Shown here one piece after another: positions 46,894 through 56,440 of a DNA stretch of 64,000 nucleotides. The notes below the pieces were generated by a model that did no database searches, was not told the origin of the DNA, and saw only the letters and a program-made list of their open reading frames with translations. The position numbers were made by a program, and so were the translations under genes. The stretch's first letter is position 1; each line of letters opens with the position of its first letter. Source of the DNA: Eudoraea chungangensis (lineage in GTDB: Bacteria; Bacteroidota; Bacteroidia; Flavobacteriales; Flavobacteriaceae); NCBI RefSeq assembly GCF_029360665.1, contig NZ_JARDUB010000002.1, positions 310,001-374,000 on the forward strand. The letters are read 5' to 3'.

Positions 46894-47057
46894 AAGTTTC
46901 TATTCACTGCCATAAGCTTTTGTAAGAAATTCCTTTGTTTTCATTCCTATATCGATGAAAAACATCCAATGAACAAAAAAATATCGTATTTGATGATATA
47001 ATGTTCAATTTGCATCCTCAAAACTTAACCCTTACGAATTACATAAACTAAACTATT

Positions 47058-47624
47058 ATGGCTGAACGACTTGTTATCTTGTCTGATATGTGGGGTTCCA
47101 AAAAGGGACTTTGGATTACCTCTTACCTTGGTTACTTACAACAATACTTTGATATTGTCTTTCACGATTCAAGACATCTTTCAGACATAAGGTTAACGAA
47201 TAATCCCAACCAAACCATGGTAGAAGCTTTGCATCAAGGTGGGTTAAATACCGCAGTGGTTCAATTATTAAATAAGGAAAAAGAAGCTTCTCATTATTTA
47301 ACGTTTGGTGCAGGAGGAACAATTGCCTGGAAGGCCGGACTTACTGGTTTGCCAATAAAATCCTTAACCGCATTGTCTCCATTAGATGTTCATCTTTTTG
47401 ATGAAAAACCAGATAGTAAGATAAAATTGGTATATGGGGAATATCACGAAAACTTACCTTCTAACCGATGGGCTACTCACTTAGACTTAGACATGGAAGT
47501 TGTTCCTAAATTCGGGAGAGACTTATACAGCGATGAAAAGATTATCCAAAAAACCAGTTTGGAATTATTACAAGGGCTACTTAAAAACACATTAACTTTT
47601 AGGAAACGGCCTTTAGTTTCTTAA
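47058..47624 (+). CDS. Hypothetical alpha/beta-hydrolase-like protein
   Basis: A 188-residue cytoplasmic protein without a signal peptide. It starts [20 protein letters not shown] and has [15 protein letters not shown], a possible nucleophile-elbow region without a clear GxSxG, then [10 protein letters not shown] and a late KLVYGEYHE strand, which follow the strand order of an alpha/beta hydrolase. The usual catalytic serine is not visible, so it may be inactive or misassigned. I do not recognise the family by name. Its end overlaps the convergent clpX gene by 26 bases. Confidence 0.6.
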   Translation: MAERLVILSDMWGSKKGLWITSYLGYLQQYFDIVFHDSRHLSDIRLTNNPNQTMVEALHQGGLNTAVVQLLNKEKEASHYLTFGAGGTIAWKAGLTGLPIKSLTALSPLDVHLFDEKPDSKIKLVYGEYHENLPSNRWATHLDLDMEVVPKFGRDLYSDEKIIQKTSLELLQGLLKNTLTFRKRPLVS

Positions 47625-48834
47625 TGGTTTCGTAAGATAATTTATTTTCAGCATAAGGTTTGGTAACCTTAAATTCCGTTTCATCTGAGCTAGGTAATTC
47701 GAACATTGCATCCGTAAAAACAGCCTCGCATAGAGATCTTAACCCTCTGGCACCCAGTTTGTATTCAATAGCCTTTTCTACAATATAATCCAGAGCCTGG
47801 TCGGTAATTTTAAATTCTATCCCGTCCATAAGAAAGAGTTTCTGGTACTGTTTTATAATAGCATTTTTTGGTTCCGTGAGAATTGCCCTTAACGTTTTCT
47901 GGTCTAACGGATTCATATGGGTTAAAACAGGTAACCTTCCAATAATTTCTGGTATTAGGCCAAAGTCTTTTAAGTCTTTTGGAATAATATATTGCAGCAC
48001 ATTGGTCTCATCTAGATTTTCTTCTCGCATGGAAGCACTATAACCAATAGCCTGCATATTGAGCCTTTTATTGATGATTCGTTCAATTCCGTCGAAGGCG
48101 CCACCTGCTATAAAAAGAATATTTTCAGTGTTTACTTCAATAAACTTTTGGTCGGGATGTTTTCTCCCACCTTTTGGCGGTACATTAACCATGGTACCCT
48201 CTAGAAGTTTAAGAAGGCCTTGTTGCACGCCCTCTCCGGATACATCCCTTGTAATAGAAGGGTTGTCACTTTTTCTTGCAATCTTGTCAATCTCATCAAT
48301 AAAAACAATGCCTCGTTCTGCTTTTTCCAAGTTGTAGTCTGCTGCCTGTAAAAGTCTGGTGAGAATACTTTCCACGTCTTCACCAACATAACCGGCTTCA
48401 GTTAATACAGTCGCATCAACAATGGCCAAAGGTACATTTAACATTTTGGCAATAGTTTTTGCCATAAGTGTTTTTCCAGTTCCGGTTTGACCAACCATCA
48501 CTATATTACTCTTTTGAATTTCTATATCTTCATCTTTAGACTTTGGTTGCAAAAGTCTTTTATAATGATTGTAAACGGCTACGGATAAAACTTTTTTGGT
48601 GCGTTCTTGACCAATTATAAAAGTATCCAGGAAATCCTTAATTTCCAGTGGCTTTTTCAAGACTAATTCAGAGGAAAGATCGTCGTTTTTTGACTGCTTA
48701 GATTCCTCCGCAACTATCCCATGTGCCTGTTCTATACAACGATCGCATATATGCGCGTCTAGACCAGCAATTAACAAATTGGTCTCGGGTTTTTTTCGCC
48801 CGCAAAAAGAACATTCTAAATTTTCCTTTGCCAT
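47599..48834 (-). CDS. clpX: ATP-dependent Clp protease ATP-binding subunit ClpX
   Basis: A 411-residue AAA+ unfoldase. The N-terminal zinc-binding domain has four cysteines (CSFCGRK and ICDRC), followed by Walker A GQTGTGKT, Walker B VFIDEIDK, a sensor region and the ClpP-binding IGF loop equivalent. The start is set at the ATG giving [11 protein letters not shown]; eight earlier in-frame codons look spurious. It feeds unfolded substrates to ClpP, encoded 98 bases upstream on the same strand. Its 3' end overlaps the convergent 47058 gene by 26 bases. Confidence 0.96.
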   Translation of the reverse strand: MAKENLECSFCGRKKPETNLLIAGLDAHICDRCIEQAHGIVAEESKQSKNDDLSSELVLKKPLEIKDFLDTFIIGQERTKKVLSVAVYNHYKRLLQPKSKDEDIEIQKSNIVMVGQTGTGKTLMAKTIAKMLNVPLAIVDATVLTEAGYVGEDVESILTRLLQAADYNLEKAERGIVFIDEIDKIARKSDNPSITRDVSGEGVQQGLLKLLEGTMVNVPPKGGRKHPDQKFIEVNTENILFIAGGAFDGIERIINKRLNMQAIGYSASMREENLDETNVLQYIIPKDLKDFGLIPEIIGRLPVLTHMNPLDQKTLRAILTEPKNAIIKQYQKLFLMDGIEFKITDQALDYIVEKAIEYKLGARGLRSLCEAVFTDAMFELPSSDETEFKVTKPYAENKLSYETIKKLKAVS

Positions 48835-48932
48835 ATTTCTAACTTCATTACAAAACAATAACGCCTTAACACTAATTTTGGTTCATTAGAACTTTGAAAA
48901 TTTCCAAAGTTCTTAACCAGCCCGTTGAGGAA

Positions 48933-49613
48933 TTAATTTTTATCTCTTTCCAAAATTTCATCAATCATACCATATGCTTTGGCTTCATCGGCCTTCATCC
49001 AGTAGTCTCTGTCGCTGTCCTCGTAAACTTTATCGAATTTCTGACCACTGTGTTTGGAAATGATTTGATAAAGTTCGTCTTTTATTTTTAGTACTTCCTT
49101 TGCTGCAATTTCAATATCACTAGCCTGTCCTTGTGCTCCAGACATAGGTTGGTGAATCATTACTCGAGAATGGGTAAGACCACTTCGTTTACCAGATTCT
49201 CCGGCACATAGCAAAACGGCTGCCATAGAAGCTGCCATTCCGGTACAAATTGTTGCCACATCCGGTTTAATAAACTGCATGGTATCATAAATTCCAAGTC
49301 CGGCATAAACACTGCCTCCTGGAGAATTAATATAGATCTGTATATCTTTAGACGAATCTGCACTTGCTAAAAATAACAACTGAGCTTGTACAATATTTGC
49401 AACTTGATCATTTATCCCAGTGCCCAAAAATATTATTCTATCCATCATAAGGCGCGAAAAAACATCCATTGCTATGGCGTTTAATTGTCTTTCCTCTATA
49501 ATGTTAGGGGTCATACTTACGGGATACATACTGCTCAGTGTTCGCTCATAATAGGTGCTACTTATTCCTTGGTCTTTTATGGCGAAGTCTTTAAACTCTT
49601 TTCCGTAATCCAT
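48933..49613 (-). CDS. clpP: ATP-dependent Clp protease proteolytic subunit
   Basis: A 226-residue serine protease forming the ClpP barrel. The catalytic serine is in CTGMAASMAAVLL and the histidine in VMIHQPMSG; YINSPGGSVYAGLGIYDTMQ is the substrate-binding strand. The N-terminal about 35 residues before ERQLNAIAMD include a propeptide. The order tig, clpP, clpX on the minus strand matches other Bacteroidota. A strong terminator stands 30 bases upstream of clpP, so transcription into it must be read-through or start within or before that hairpin. Confidence 0.96.
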   Translation of the reverse strand: MDYGKEFKDFAIKDQGISSTYYERTLSSMYPVSMTPNIIEERQLNAIAMDVFSRLMMDRIIFLGTGINDQVANIVQAQLLFLASADSSKDIQIYINSPGGSVYAGLGIYDTMQFIKPDVATICTGMAASMAAVLLCAGESGKRSGLTHSRVMIHQPMSGAQGQASDIEIAAKEVLKIKDELYQIISKHSGQKFDKVYEDSDRDYWMKADEAKAYGMIDEILERDKN

Positions 49614-49635
49614 ATTTTTTGTACTGTTTTTTCTT

Positions 49636-49670
49636 AAAAAAAAGGTGCCGAATTATATACTTCCGGCACC
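49636..49670 (-). terminator. Rho-independent terminator between tig and clpP
   Basis: A 7-bp G+C-rich stem (49644-49650 with 49664-49670, GGTGCCG/CGGCACC), 13-base loop, then eight T on the minus strand. It is 30 bases past the tig stop and 23 bases or so before the clpP start. Confidence 0.85.
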
Positions 49671-49699
49671 GTAAATATACTTAATATATTTTTGAAATT

Positions 49700-51022
49700 T
49701 TAGCCGTAAACTTCTTTTACAAAGTTGTCATAGCTAACTTCTTTTTTCTTTAGATTTGCCTTTTCCTTGTATAAGGTTAGAAGCTTCTGACTCATAAGTT
49801 GTTCCGAAAGCCTTCTGGCTTCATCCTGGTTACTCAAAACTCTCGCAGCAATTCCTTCTAATTCTTCTTCTGGAGGATTCAGCTGCCCGTATTGAGCCAT
49901 TTGACTCTTGATAAATCCTTTGGCGAATTCTTTTAACTCTTCAAATTGAATCTCAATATTATTATCCTTAATAATCTTTCCTTCAATTAGCTGATATCGA
50001 AGGCCTTTTTCGGATTTTTCATATTCATCATTGGCTTCTTCTTCTGTCAACGGATTTTCCCCAGTGGTTTGAATCCATTTTTTTAAGAAGTCGGAGGGTA
50101 AATCAAACTTTATAGTTTCAATAAGGCGCTCTGTAATATCATTAAGTAATTTCTGGTCTGCCTGCTGCTCAAACTGTTTCTCAGCATCTTCTTTAATTTT
50201 ATCCCTCATCTCTTTTTCAGAAGAGACCGTATCCTTTCCGAAAACCTTGTCGAATAACTCCTGGTCTAATACAGCAGATTCCCTTTGGTTTATTTCTTCA
50301 ATGGTAAAACTTACGTCAATAGCTAGTTTATCTGCCTTTTCTTTTGAAATTCCAAGTGCTCCGGATAAAAGATACTCTTCCTTAAATAAGCCTTTAGTTT
50401 TAAGTACAACAGTATCCCCGACCTTTTTCCCAACTAATAAATCTATTGCCTTCTTACTTTTTAAGTTTTCAAGTTCCAAGGTAGTCTTATTGTCTATTTC
50501 AGCTTCTTCATTAACAAAGGTGCCACTTACCTCATTTCCTTTTTCAACCGCTTCTTTGCTAATTAACTTGCCGTATTGTTTTTGTATCCGATCCACCTGT
50601 TCGTCGATCATCTTTTTGTCTGCTACTATTTTATACTGAGTAACTGGTTTTTTAGTCTTTAGGGCTACCTCAAAACTAGGAGCTAAGCCCAGCTCAAATT
50701 CAAAAGAAAAATTATCCGTATCCCAATTAAAATTGTCTTGTTGTTTGGGAAGTGGGTTGCCTAAAACATCTAGTTTTTCTTCTGTCAGGTATTTGTTTAG
50801 ATTATCTTGTATGAGCTTGTTTACTTCGTCAACCAAAACAGCTTTGCCGTATTGCTTTTTAATCAGGCCCATAGGCACCTGGCCTTTACGAAATCCGGGA
50901 ATATTCGCTTGCTTTTTGTAGTCTTTTAAGATTTTTTCGACCTTGTCGCTATAGTCTTCTTTTTTAATATCAAGTTTTACAATAGCGTTTAAATCGTCTA
51001 TTTGCTCTTTTTGAATTTCCAT
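49700..51022 (-). CDS. tig: Trigger factor (ribosome-associated chaperone)
   Basis: A 440-residue protein with N-terminal ribosome-binding domain (IPGFRKGQVPMGLIKKQYG, about 36-54), a central FKBP-type prolyl isomerase region (about 150-230, VEKGNEVSGTF) and a helical C-terminal chaperone domain. It binds nascent chains at the ribosome exit. The start at MEIQKEQIDD is chosen; an in-frame ATG 26 codons upstream gives a non-conserved extension. It ends in a strong terminator before clpP. Confidence 0.94.
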   Translation of the reverse strand: MEIQKEQIDDLNAIVKLDIKKEDYSDKVEKILKDYKKQANIPGFRKGQVPMGLIKKQYGKAVLVDEVNKLIQDNLNKYLTEEKLDVLGNPLPKQQDNFNWDTDNFSFEFELGLAPSFEVALKTKKPVTQYKIVADKKMIDEQVDRIQKQYGKLISKEAVEKGNEVSGTFVNEEAEIDNKTTLELENLKSKKAIDLLVGKKVGDTVVLKTKGLFKEEYLLSGALGISKEKADKLAIDVSFTIEEINQRESAVLDQELFDKVFGKDTVSSEKEMRDKIKEDAEKQFEQQADQKLLNDITERLIETIKFDLPSDFLKKWIQTTGENPLTEEEANDEYEKSEKGLRYQLIEGKIIKDNNIEIQFEELKEFAKGFIKSQMAQYGQLNPPEEELEGIAARVLSNQDEARRLSEQLMSQKLLTLYKEKANLKKKEVSYDNFVKEVYG

Positions 51023-51122
51023 GGGTCTCTTAAATTTGCTTTCTAAAATGGGAGGCAAAAATACTATTTTTTGTAAAGTAGACCAAGTTTTGACGCCCAT
51101 AAAGGGCTTTAATCAAAATAGT

Positions 51123-51464
51123 TTAACTCTCTTTTAAGAAGGAGAACAGAAATGACTCTAAGAAAGTTAAGAGCAGACTAAACAAAAGAGCCCACCAGAT
51201 AGAACTTACGGTAAAACCACTAATAAAATTGTCTGCTAATAAAATGATTATTGCATTAATAATTAATAGAAATAACCCAAAAGTTACAATGGTAATAGGG
51301 AGAGTTAGAATAACCAGTAATGGTTTTACAATAAAATTCAATAAACCTAGAACAATGGCCACTATAATTGCGGTAGTGTAAGAATCAACACCAACTCCAG
51401 GAAGTATTTTGGAAAGTATAACTACGGCAAGAGCGCTTAATAAAATTCTTAAGATTAGATTCAT
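51123..51464 (-). CDS. Phage holin family 4 (superfamily IV) small membrane protein
   Basis: A 113-residue protein made of four closely spaced transmembrane helices (about 5-20, 30-48, 55-75, 85-108). The NFIVKPLLVILTLPITIVTFGLFLLIINA-type centre, here NFIVKPLLVILTLPI followed by TFGLFLLIINA, is the conserved core of PF04020. The holin name is historic; these proteins are chromosomal in most bacteria and there is no prophage here. It is upstream of tig by 100 bases on the same strand. Function unknown. Confidence 0.85.
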   Translation of the reverse strand: MNLILRILLSALAVVILSKILPGVGVDSYTTAIIVAIVLGLLNFIVKPLLVILTLPITIVTFGLFLLIINAIIILLADNFISGFTVSSIWWALLFSLLLTFLESFLFSFLKES

Positions 51465-51484
51465 TGGTTTGGTTTTTGGTTATT

Positions 51485-51514
51485 AAAAAAGGTATCAATA
51501 ATTAAATTGATACC
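51485..51514 (-). terminator. Rho-independent terminator of the GDSL lipoprotein gene
   Basis: An 8-bp perfect stem (51491-51498 with 51507-51514, GGTATCAA/TTGATACC), 8-base loop, then six T on the minus strand. It is 23 bases after the stop of the 51538-53031 gene. Confidence 0.85.
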
Positions 51515-51537
51515 CTTAAATATACTTAAAAAAATGT

Positions 51538-53031
51538 TTATTTTATATATAACCCTGTATAGTCTAACGGTTCAACACCCGGGAGGTTAGATCCAAATTT
51601 GGCATTTATAGAAGCAATCATAGCGTTTGCTACTAAGGCATAACCCCTTGGGGCAGGATGTATCCCGTCTAAGGAAAATCCTCCTCCAGTGGCATAGGTC
51701 GATGTTACCACACTGCCATCACTCAAGGTTATCCCAGTTTCATTAACCTCTTCTAAAAGTGCTTTAGCATCTACGAAAGCAAGATCGTACTGCTGTGCCA
51801 GTGCCTCTATGGTCTGATTATAAGCTGCTGCTGCAATGGAGGCAATCTCCTGTTCTTGAGGAGTTAAAACCCACTTATCTTCCAGTGGAACTGCCACCCC
51901 GTTAATAGAAGTAGGATCATTAGGATTGGCTAAAGTCCCGATTATTGTTTGAGAGGTAAAAACCAATAAATCTTCGGCCGTAGCCTGTCTAATATTAATA
52001 AGATTTGGATTAAAACCAGTTAAATCGGTAAGGTCTTCGTCTAAGAGAACCACAGCATTTGTTTCTCCAGCACTGAAAACGATTTGCCGGGCAGCTGCCT
52101 CTTCGGCGGTTATAATATTTAGACCAGCAAGTTGCATTACTCCTCCATTATAAAGTGCATATGCACCATTTAATAGCTCTGCTGTGGCTGCATCCAAGGG
52201 TACTGGATTATGAGGGACAGTTGTGAAATACGGTAATACTTTTAGGTCTGGTAAGTTTGCAATGACTCCTTTAGCACCATTGGCAGTCATGGCCTGTAAA
52301 ATACCATTGTATGCAGCTGCAAATACATTAGGATCAGAAATATCGTTGTTCTCGTAAGTCGTCGGATCTAAGTTTCCAGTTTGATCTATACCATCTCCAC
52401 CGGCAATTGCATAGTTTAACGCATCTAGATTTCCTACCCATAGGGAAAAAAATGTCGGATTCTGGGCCAGGGCATCCGCAACAACGGTAGACGAACCGGA
52501 GCTGGCAAATCTTGCGTAATATGGGTTGGCCAGACCTGCTGCTACCCCAGCCACGTTCCCGTATCCTGGAGCCAATAAATGGTAACTTTTTGCACCTGGA
52601 ACCCCTAAATTATTAAAAGGGCCAGTTAGCTTGTTCGAGATTTCTGTAGTTCCTGTACCTTCTACTTCAACCGGGTTGGGAGATCCAGTGGAGAAGTCAA
52701 GAATAAGTCTGTTATTGCTTATTGGAATGCCACCAAGAGTCATGCCGCCCAGGTTGTCGGCCATAAAAGGAATACTAAACTCTCCGCCGCCTGCTAAGGC
52801 AAAATTAGATGCTAACATATTAGGGAAAGAAGCAGTCTGGCCATCAATAAATAGGGCAGAATCAGAAAAACCTGCCGACAGAGAGTTTCCCAGGGCAACG
52901 TAGGTGGTAAAATCGGCACTACCACTAGTATATTCAATTTCTGGTTCTGGTGGGATACTGCTGCCTCCATCATCGTTGTTACACGCTAATAAAAATATGG
53001 TGCCACCTAATAGCATAAAAAACTTCTTCAT
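51538..53031 (-). CDS. SGNH/GDSL-like lipoprotein hydrolase
   Basis: A 497-residue lipoprotein (lipobox FLLAC, Cys17 region, then a D/S/P linker). The SGNH fold is indicated by VALGNSLSAGF near residue 52 (block I with serine), GVPGAKSYHL (block II glycine), VGNLDALN (block III Asn) and DGIHPAPRGYAL (block V Asp/His). Such proteins are esterases or lipases. The GDSL block reads GNSLS, a common variation. A second unit of similar length to the domain is not seen, so about half the protein is insertions. It ends in a strong terminator. Confidence 0.85.
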   Translation of the reverse strand: MKKFFMLLGGTIFLLACNNDDGGSSIPPEPEIEYTSGSADFTTYVALGNSLSAGFSDSALFIDGQTASFPNMLASNFALAGGGEFSIPFMADNLGGMTLGGIPISNNRLILDFSTGSPNPVEVEGTGTTEISNKLTGPFNNLGVPGAKSYHLLAPGYGNVAGVAAGLANPYYARFASSGSSTVVADALAQNPTFFSLWVGNLDALNYAIAGGDGIDQTGNLDPTTYENNDISDPNVFAAAYNGILQAMTANGAKGVIANLPDLKVLPYFTTVPHNPVPLDAATAELLNGAYALYNGGVMQLAGLNIITAEEAAARQIVFSAGETNAVVLLDEDLTDLTGFNPNLINIRQATAEDLLVFTSQTIIGTLANPNDPTSINGVAVPLEDKWVLTPQEQEIASIAAAAYNQTIEALAQQYDLAFVDAKALLEEVNETGITLSDGSVVTSTYATGGGFSLDGIHPAPRGYALVANAMIASINAKFGSNLPGVEPLDYTGLYIK

Positions 53032-53160
53032 CGTCTTCTTTTTGAGTTAGGAACTGCGCCTATCTTCATAATAGACGTCGGCGTAAAATTAATTAAAATT
53101 GTAAGATTGACAATTGAAACGGCAAAATAATTATGCATGCATAGTAAATACCCTGCTTTT

Positions 53161-53931
53161 TTACGAATTTAGGAAAGCCAAGGATTGCAAGTAAAATGCA
53201 TCTGGCTTTTCTGCGTGAAGCCAATGCCCAGCATTTGCTATAGTATCTAAAGACATATGTGGAAAGTGTTTCTTCATATTTTCCAAATCCTCTTTTTGGA
53301 TATAATCAGAGTCTCCACCTCTTATAAAAAGAGTGCTGCCTTGAAACTGTTCCGTATCCTCAAGGGCGCTGCCAATTTCCTCCATTTTATTCTGTAAGAC
53401 TGCTAAGTTAAATCTAAAAGCCAGCTGCTTTTTGTCTTTCCAATAGAGGTTTTTTAATAGGAATTGCCGAATACCAAAATCCTTTAGGTATTTTTCTAGC
53501 TCCATATTGGCCTTATTCCTACTGTCAATTTCCTTTAAATCTAACTGCCCAACTGCGTCCAGAATGTGCTTGTGATGCGGCGGATAGTATTTGGGTGCTA
53601 TATCAGCAATAATCAATTTACCTACTAAATGAGGGTAGTTGCAGGAAAATTCCATTACCGTTTTACCTCCCATAGAGTGCCCGATAAAATCGGCTTTATT
53701 AAGCCGGTGAAATTCCATATAGTCTTTGAGGTCCTTGGCCATTTCCTCATAATTAAAAACCTCTGACCAAAAGCTTTTACCGTGATTACGTTGGTCTATC
53801 AGATGTACTTCAAACCCATCTACGGCAAATTTATTTCCAAGGCTTTTCCAATTGTCAGACATACCTAAAAAACCGTGTAGAATACATAAAGGTTTTCCTT
53901 GGCCTAGTATTTTGGAATGTAGTATCTGCAT
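53161..53931 (-). CDS. Alpha/beta hydrolase (YbfF-like esterase)
   Basis: A 256-residue cytoplasmic protein with the alpha/beta hydrolase pattern: LHGFLGMSDNWKSLG (oxyanion HG), DQRNHGKS, nucleophile FIGHSMGGK and a C-terminal NAGHWLHAEKPD with the catalytic histidine. It fits the YbfF/acyl-CoA-esterase-like group. It starts one base before the end of pdxJ (TAATG overlap), so the two are translationally coupled; a link to vitamin B6 metabolism is not established. Confidence 0.88.
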   Translation of the reverse strand: MQILHSKILGQGKPLCILHGFLGMSDNWKSLGNKFAVDGFEVHLIDQRNHGKSFWSEVFNYEEMAKDLKDYMEFHRLNKADFIGHSMGGKTVMEFSCNYPHLVGKLIIADIAPKYYPPHHKHILDAVGQLDLKEIDSRNKANMELEKYLKDFGIRQFLLKNLYWKDKKQLAFRFNLAVLQNKMEEIGSALEDTEQFQGSTLFIRGGDSDYIQKEDLENMKKHFPHMSLDTIANAGHWLHAEKPDAFYLQSLAFLNS

Positions 53932-54644
53932 TATTTAAGTTTTTCTAAGTATTTCCCAATAACATGCTTAAAACCAAAATAGAGCGATTCCGAAACCAGG
54001 GCATGTCCAATGGATACCTCTAGAAGATTGGGAATTTGTTCTCTAAAAAACTGGATATTCTCCAAATTCAGGTCATGGCCCGCATTTAGACCAATTCCAA
54101 GTTCTGTGGCTCGTTTCGCCGCCATAATAAAAGGCGTAATCCCATTTAAATCACCACTTTCATAAGATTTGGAATAGGCCTCGGTATATAGTTCAATTCT
54201 ATCCGTGCCAGTCTGCAATGCTCCTTCCACCATGGCAATATCAGGATCTACAAATATAGAAGTGCGTATCCCTCTTTCCTTAAAAACACGTATAGTTTCC
54301 TTTAGGAACTTTCCATGTTTAAGGGTATCCCATCCAGCGTTAGATGTAATAGCATCTACAGCATCCGGAACTAGTGTTACTTGAGTAGGTTGAATCTCTA
54401 GGACTAAGGTGATAAACTTTTCTATAGGGTTTCCTTCAATATTAAGTTCTGTTTGAACCACCCCTTTTAAATCCCGAGCATCTTGATATTTTATGTGTCT
54501 TTCATCTGGCCTAGGATGAATGGTAATCCCTTGGGCTCCCATAGACTCAATATCCTGGGCCACTCTTAAAAGGTTTGGTACATTACCTCCTCTAGAATTA
54601 CGAAGCGTTGCTATTTTATTAATGTTGACACTAAGTTTCGTCAT
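53931..54644 (-). CDS. pdxJ: Pyridoxine 5'-phosphate synthase
   Basis: A 237-residue TIM-barrel enzyme joining 1-deoxy-D-xylulose 5-phosphate and 3-amino-2-oxopropyl phosphate in the DXP-dependent vitamin B6 pathway. Features are LSVNINKIATLRNSRGG at the N-terminus, GITIHPRPDERHI, a TLVPDA strand and LNAGHDLNLENI. The ATG giving MTKLSVNIN is chosen over one ten codons upstream. It overlaps the alpha/beta hydrolase start by one base and is divergent from the CBS gene. Confidence 0.95.
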   Translation of the reverse strand: MTKLSVNINKIATLRNSRGGNVPNLLRVAQDIESMGAQGITIHPRPDERHIKYQDARDLKGVVQTELNIEGNPIEKFITLVLEIQPTQVTLVPDAVDAITSNAGWDTLKHGKFLKETIRVFKERGIRTSIFVDPDIAMVEGALQTGTDRIELYTEAYSKSYESGDLNGITPFIMAAKRATELGIGLNAGHDLNLENIQFFREQIPNLLEVSIGHALVSESLYFGFKHVIGKYLEKLK

Positions 54645-54737
54645 TTTGTCAAATTTGTAATTTTTACAGCCCAAAAATACAAATAAGGCATGCCTTTTGA
54701 TGTTTAAAATTAGTATTTTGCGTAAGAATTATAGGTT

Positions 54738-55394
54738 ATGTACATTCAATCACATATCATAGAGACAATTCCCGCCTTCGAACTGAAGGATACAATTAAA
54801 GATGTGATTCATTTCTTTAAACACACAACCTATTCTCATGTGGCAATTGCAGACCAAAGCGTATTTGTAGGATTATTGCCGGAAAATGATTTGGAAACCT
54901 TTGAGAAAGGCAAGCTCATAGAAGATTATAAGTATAATTTAGAATCTTTTTTCGCTACCAAAAAGACTTCTTGGTTAGATGTTTTAGAAAAATTTGCTAG
55001 GAACAACGCAAACTTATTACCCATTCTTGATGAAGAAGCCCGGATCCTAGGATATTATGATTTAAATGATATTGTAGGGGTATTTATTGATACGCCATTT
55101 TTTACAGAGCCTGGAGGTATTTTGGTCGTTGCCAAAGGAATTAAAGACTACTCCTTTAGTGAGATTGCACAGATCGTAGAGAGTAATAATACAAGACTCT
55201 GGGGTGCTTTTATCACAGAAGTTAGAAATGATGTGATCCAAATTACTCTTAAACTAAGCGATGGTAACTTTGGAGAGGTAGTACAGACTTTTAGGAGGTA
55301 CAATTACAGTATCCTTTTCGGAAACAAGGATGATCAGTTTATAGAAAATCTTAAAGAACGCTCCGATTACCTGGATAAATATCTAAATGTCTAG
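54738..55394 (+). CDS. CBS-domain protein
   Basis: A 218-residue cytoplasmic protein. Residues about 1-125 contain two CBS motifs (HTTYSHVAIADQSVFVGLLPEND and NNANLLPILDEEARILGYYDLND), which bind adenosyl ligands; the C-terminal part (FSEIAQIVESNNTRLWGAFITE) looks like an ACT-like regulatory domain. It lies 49 bases upstream of nadK, so it may sense adenine nucleotides near NAD metabolism; this is inference from gene order. Confidence 0.82.
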   Translation: MYIQSHIIETIPAFELKDTIKDVIHFFKHTTYSHVAIADQSVFVGLLPENDLETFEKGKLIEDYKYNLESFFATKKTSWLDVLEKFARNNANLLPILDEEARILGYYDLNDIVGVFIDTPFFTEPGGILVVAKGIKDYSFSEIAQIVESNNTRLWGAFITEVRNDVIQITLKLSDGNFGEVVQTFRRYNYSILFGNKDDQFIENLKERSDYLDKYLNV

Positions 55395-55443
55395 GAAAAA
55401 GCGGTTGGTCTTGTTAGAATATCAAATGCCTTAGCACACTTTT

Positions 55444-56325
55444 ATGAAAATTGCAATTTATGGCCAGGTTTATGAAAATGATACTTTGGACTACGTCTTG
55501 GTACTCTTAAAGGAGTGTCAATTAAAAGCGGTTGAAGTATTTATTGAAGAAGAGCTGTATGTCAAACTTACGGAATTATCGGAGGTGGAGTTTTACAAAA
55601 CTTTTTCAAAAAAAGAAGGATTGGACGCTTCTTTTAAGATGTTTGTTAGCTTTGGGGGGGATGGCACTATTCTAAGAGCAGTTACATATGTCCGGGATTT
55701 GGGCATTCCTATCGTAGGTGTTAATACGGGGCGATTAGGATTTTTGTCTACCTTAAAAAAAGAAGAAGTTAAAAGGGTAGTAACAGATTTTCTGGAGGGG
55801 AGTTACCAAATTGAGGAAAGGAGTCTGGTGGAAGTTCAAGCAGATTTTGCTATTCCGGAGTTTAAGGAATATAATTTTGCCTTAAATGAAGTGTCTATTA
55901 GTCGTAAGGATACCACTTCAATGATTACTGTTGAGACATATTTAAATGACGAATACCTTACTTCCTATTGGGCCGATGGTCTCATAATAGCCACTCCTAC
56001 CGGTTCTACAGGATATTCTCTAAGTTGTGGGGGGCCGGTAATTAATCCTGATGTAAAATCTTTAGTTATTACGCCAATAGCACCGCACAATCTTAACGCC
56101 AGACCTTTGGTGATTTCTGATGACACGGTTTTAAGACTAAAAGTCTACGGAAGAGAAGAACAACATTTGGTATCCTTAGATTCCCGTATAGCTAGCTTGG
56201 ATAACGAAAAAGAGATTACGGTTAAGAAAGCCGATTTTACCGTAAAAATGATTGCCTATAACTCTGAAAGTTTTTTAGATACATTAAGAAACAAGTTGCT
56301 TTGGGGGCAAGACAAGCGGAATTAG
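55444..56325 (+). CDS. nadK: NAD kinase
   Basis: A 293-residue ATP-NAD kinase that makes NADP. Motifs: SFGGDGTILRAV (catalytic GGDGT), VNTGRLGFLS, NEVSISR, and PTGSTGYSLSCGGPV with the glycine-rich sugar-binding turn. Length and motif order are standard. It follows the CBS protein gene in the same direction and is upstream of the DUF6089 gene by about 115 bases. Confidence 0.96.
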   Translation: MKIAIYGQVYENDTLDYVLVLLKECQLKAVEVFIEEELYVKLTELSEVEFYKTFSKKEGLDASFKMFVSFGGDGTILRAVTYVRDLGIPIVGVNTGRLGFLSTLKKEEVKRVVTDFLEGSYQIEERSLVEVQADFAIPEFKEYNFALNEVSISRKDTTSMITVETYLNDEYLTSYWADGLIIATPTGSTGYSLSCGGPVINPDVKSLVITPIAPHNLNARPLVISDDTVLRLKVYGREEQHLVSLDSRIASLDNEKEITVKKADFTVKMIAYNSESFLDTLRNKLLWGQDKRN

Positions 56326-56440
56326 AGTGCTACACCAAACAATAAAACCATTTAAAAACTGTTTATCAAAAGTAATTTAGAGCCTAAATGTTAATTCAGG
56401 AAAAATTCTCATTTATTCTATTTAAAAACTTTTGACATTA

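Noticed and set aside
51123-51464. Phage holin name as evidence of prophage
   Set aside because: PF04020 proteins are ordinary chromosomal genes; no phage structural, integrase or lysis genes are nearby.
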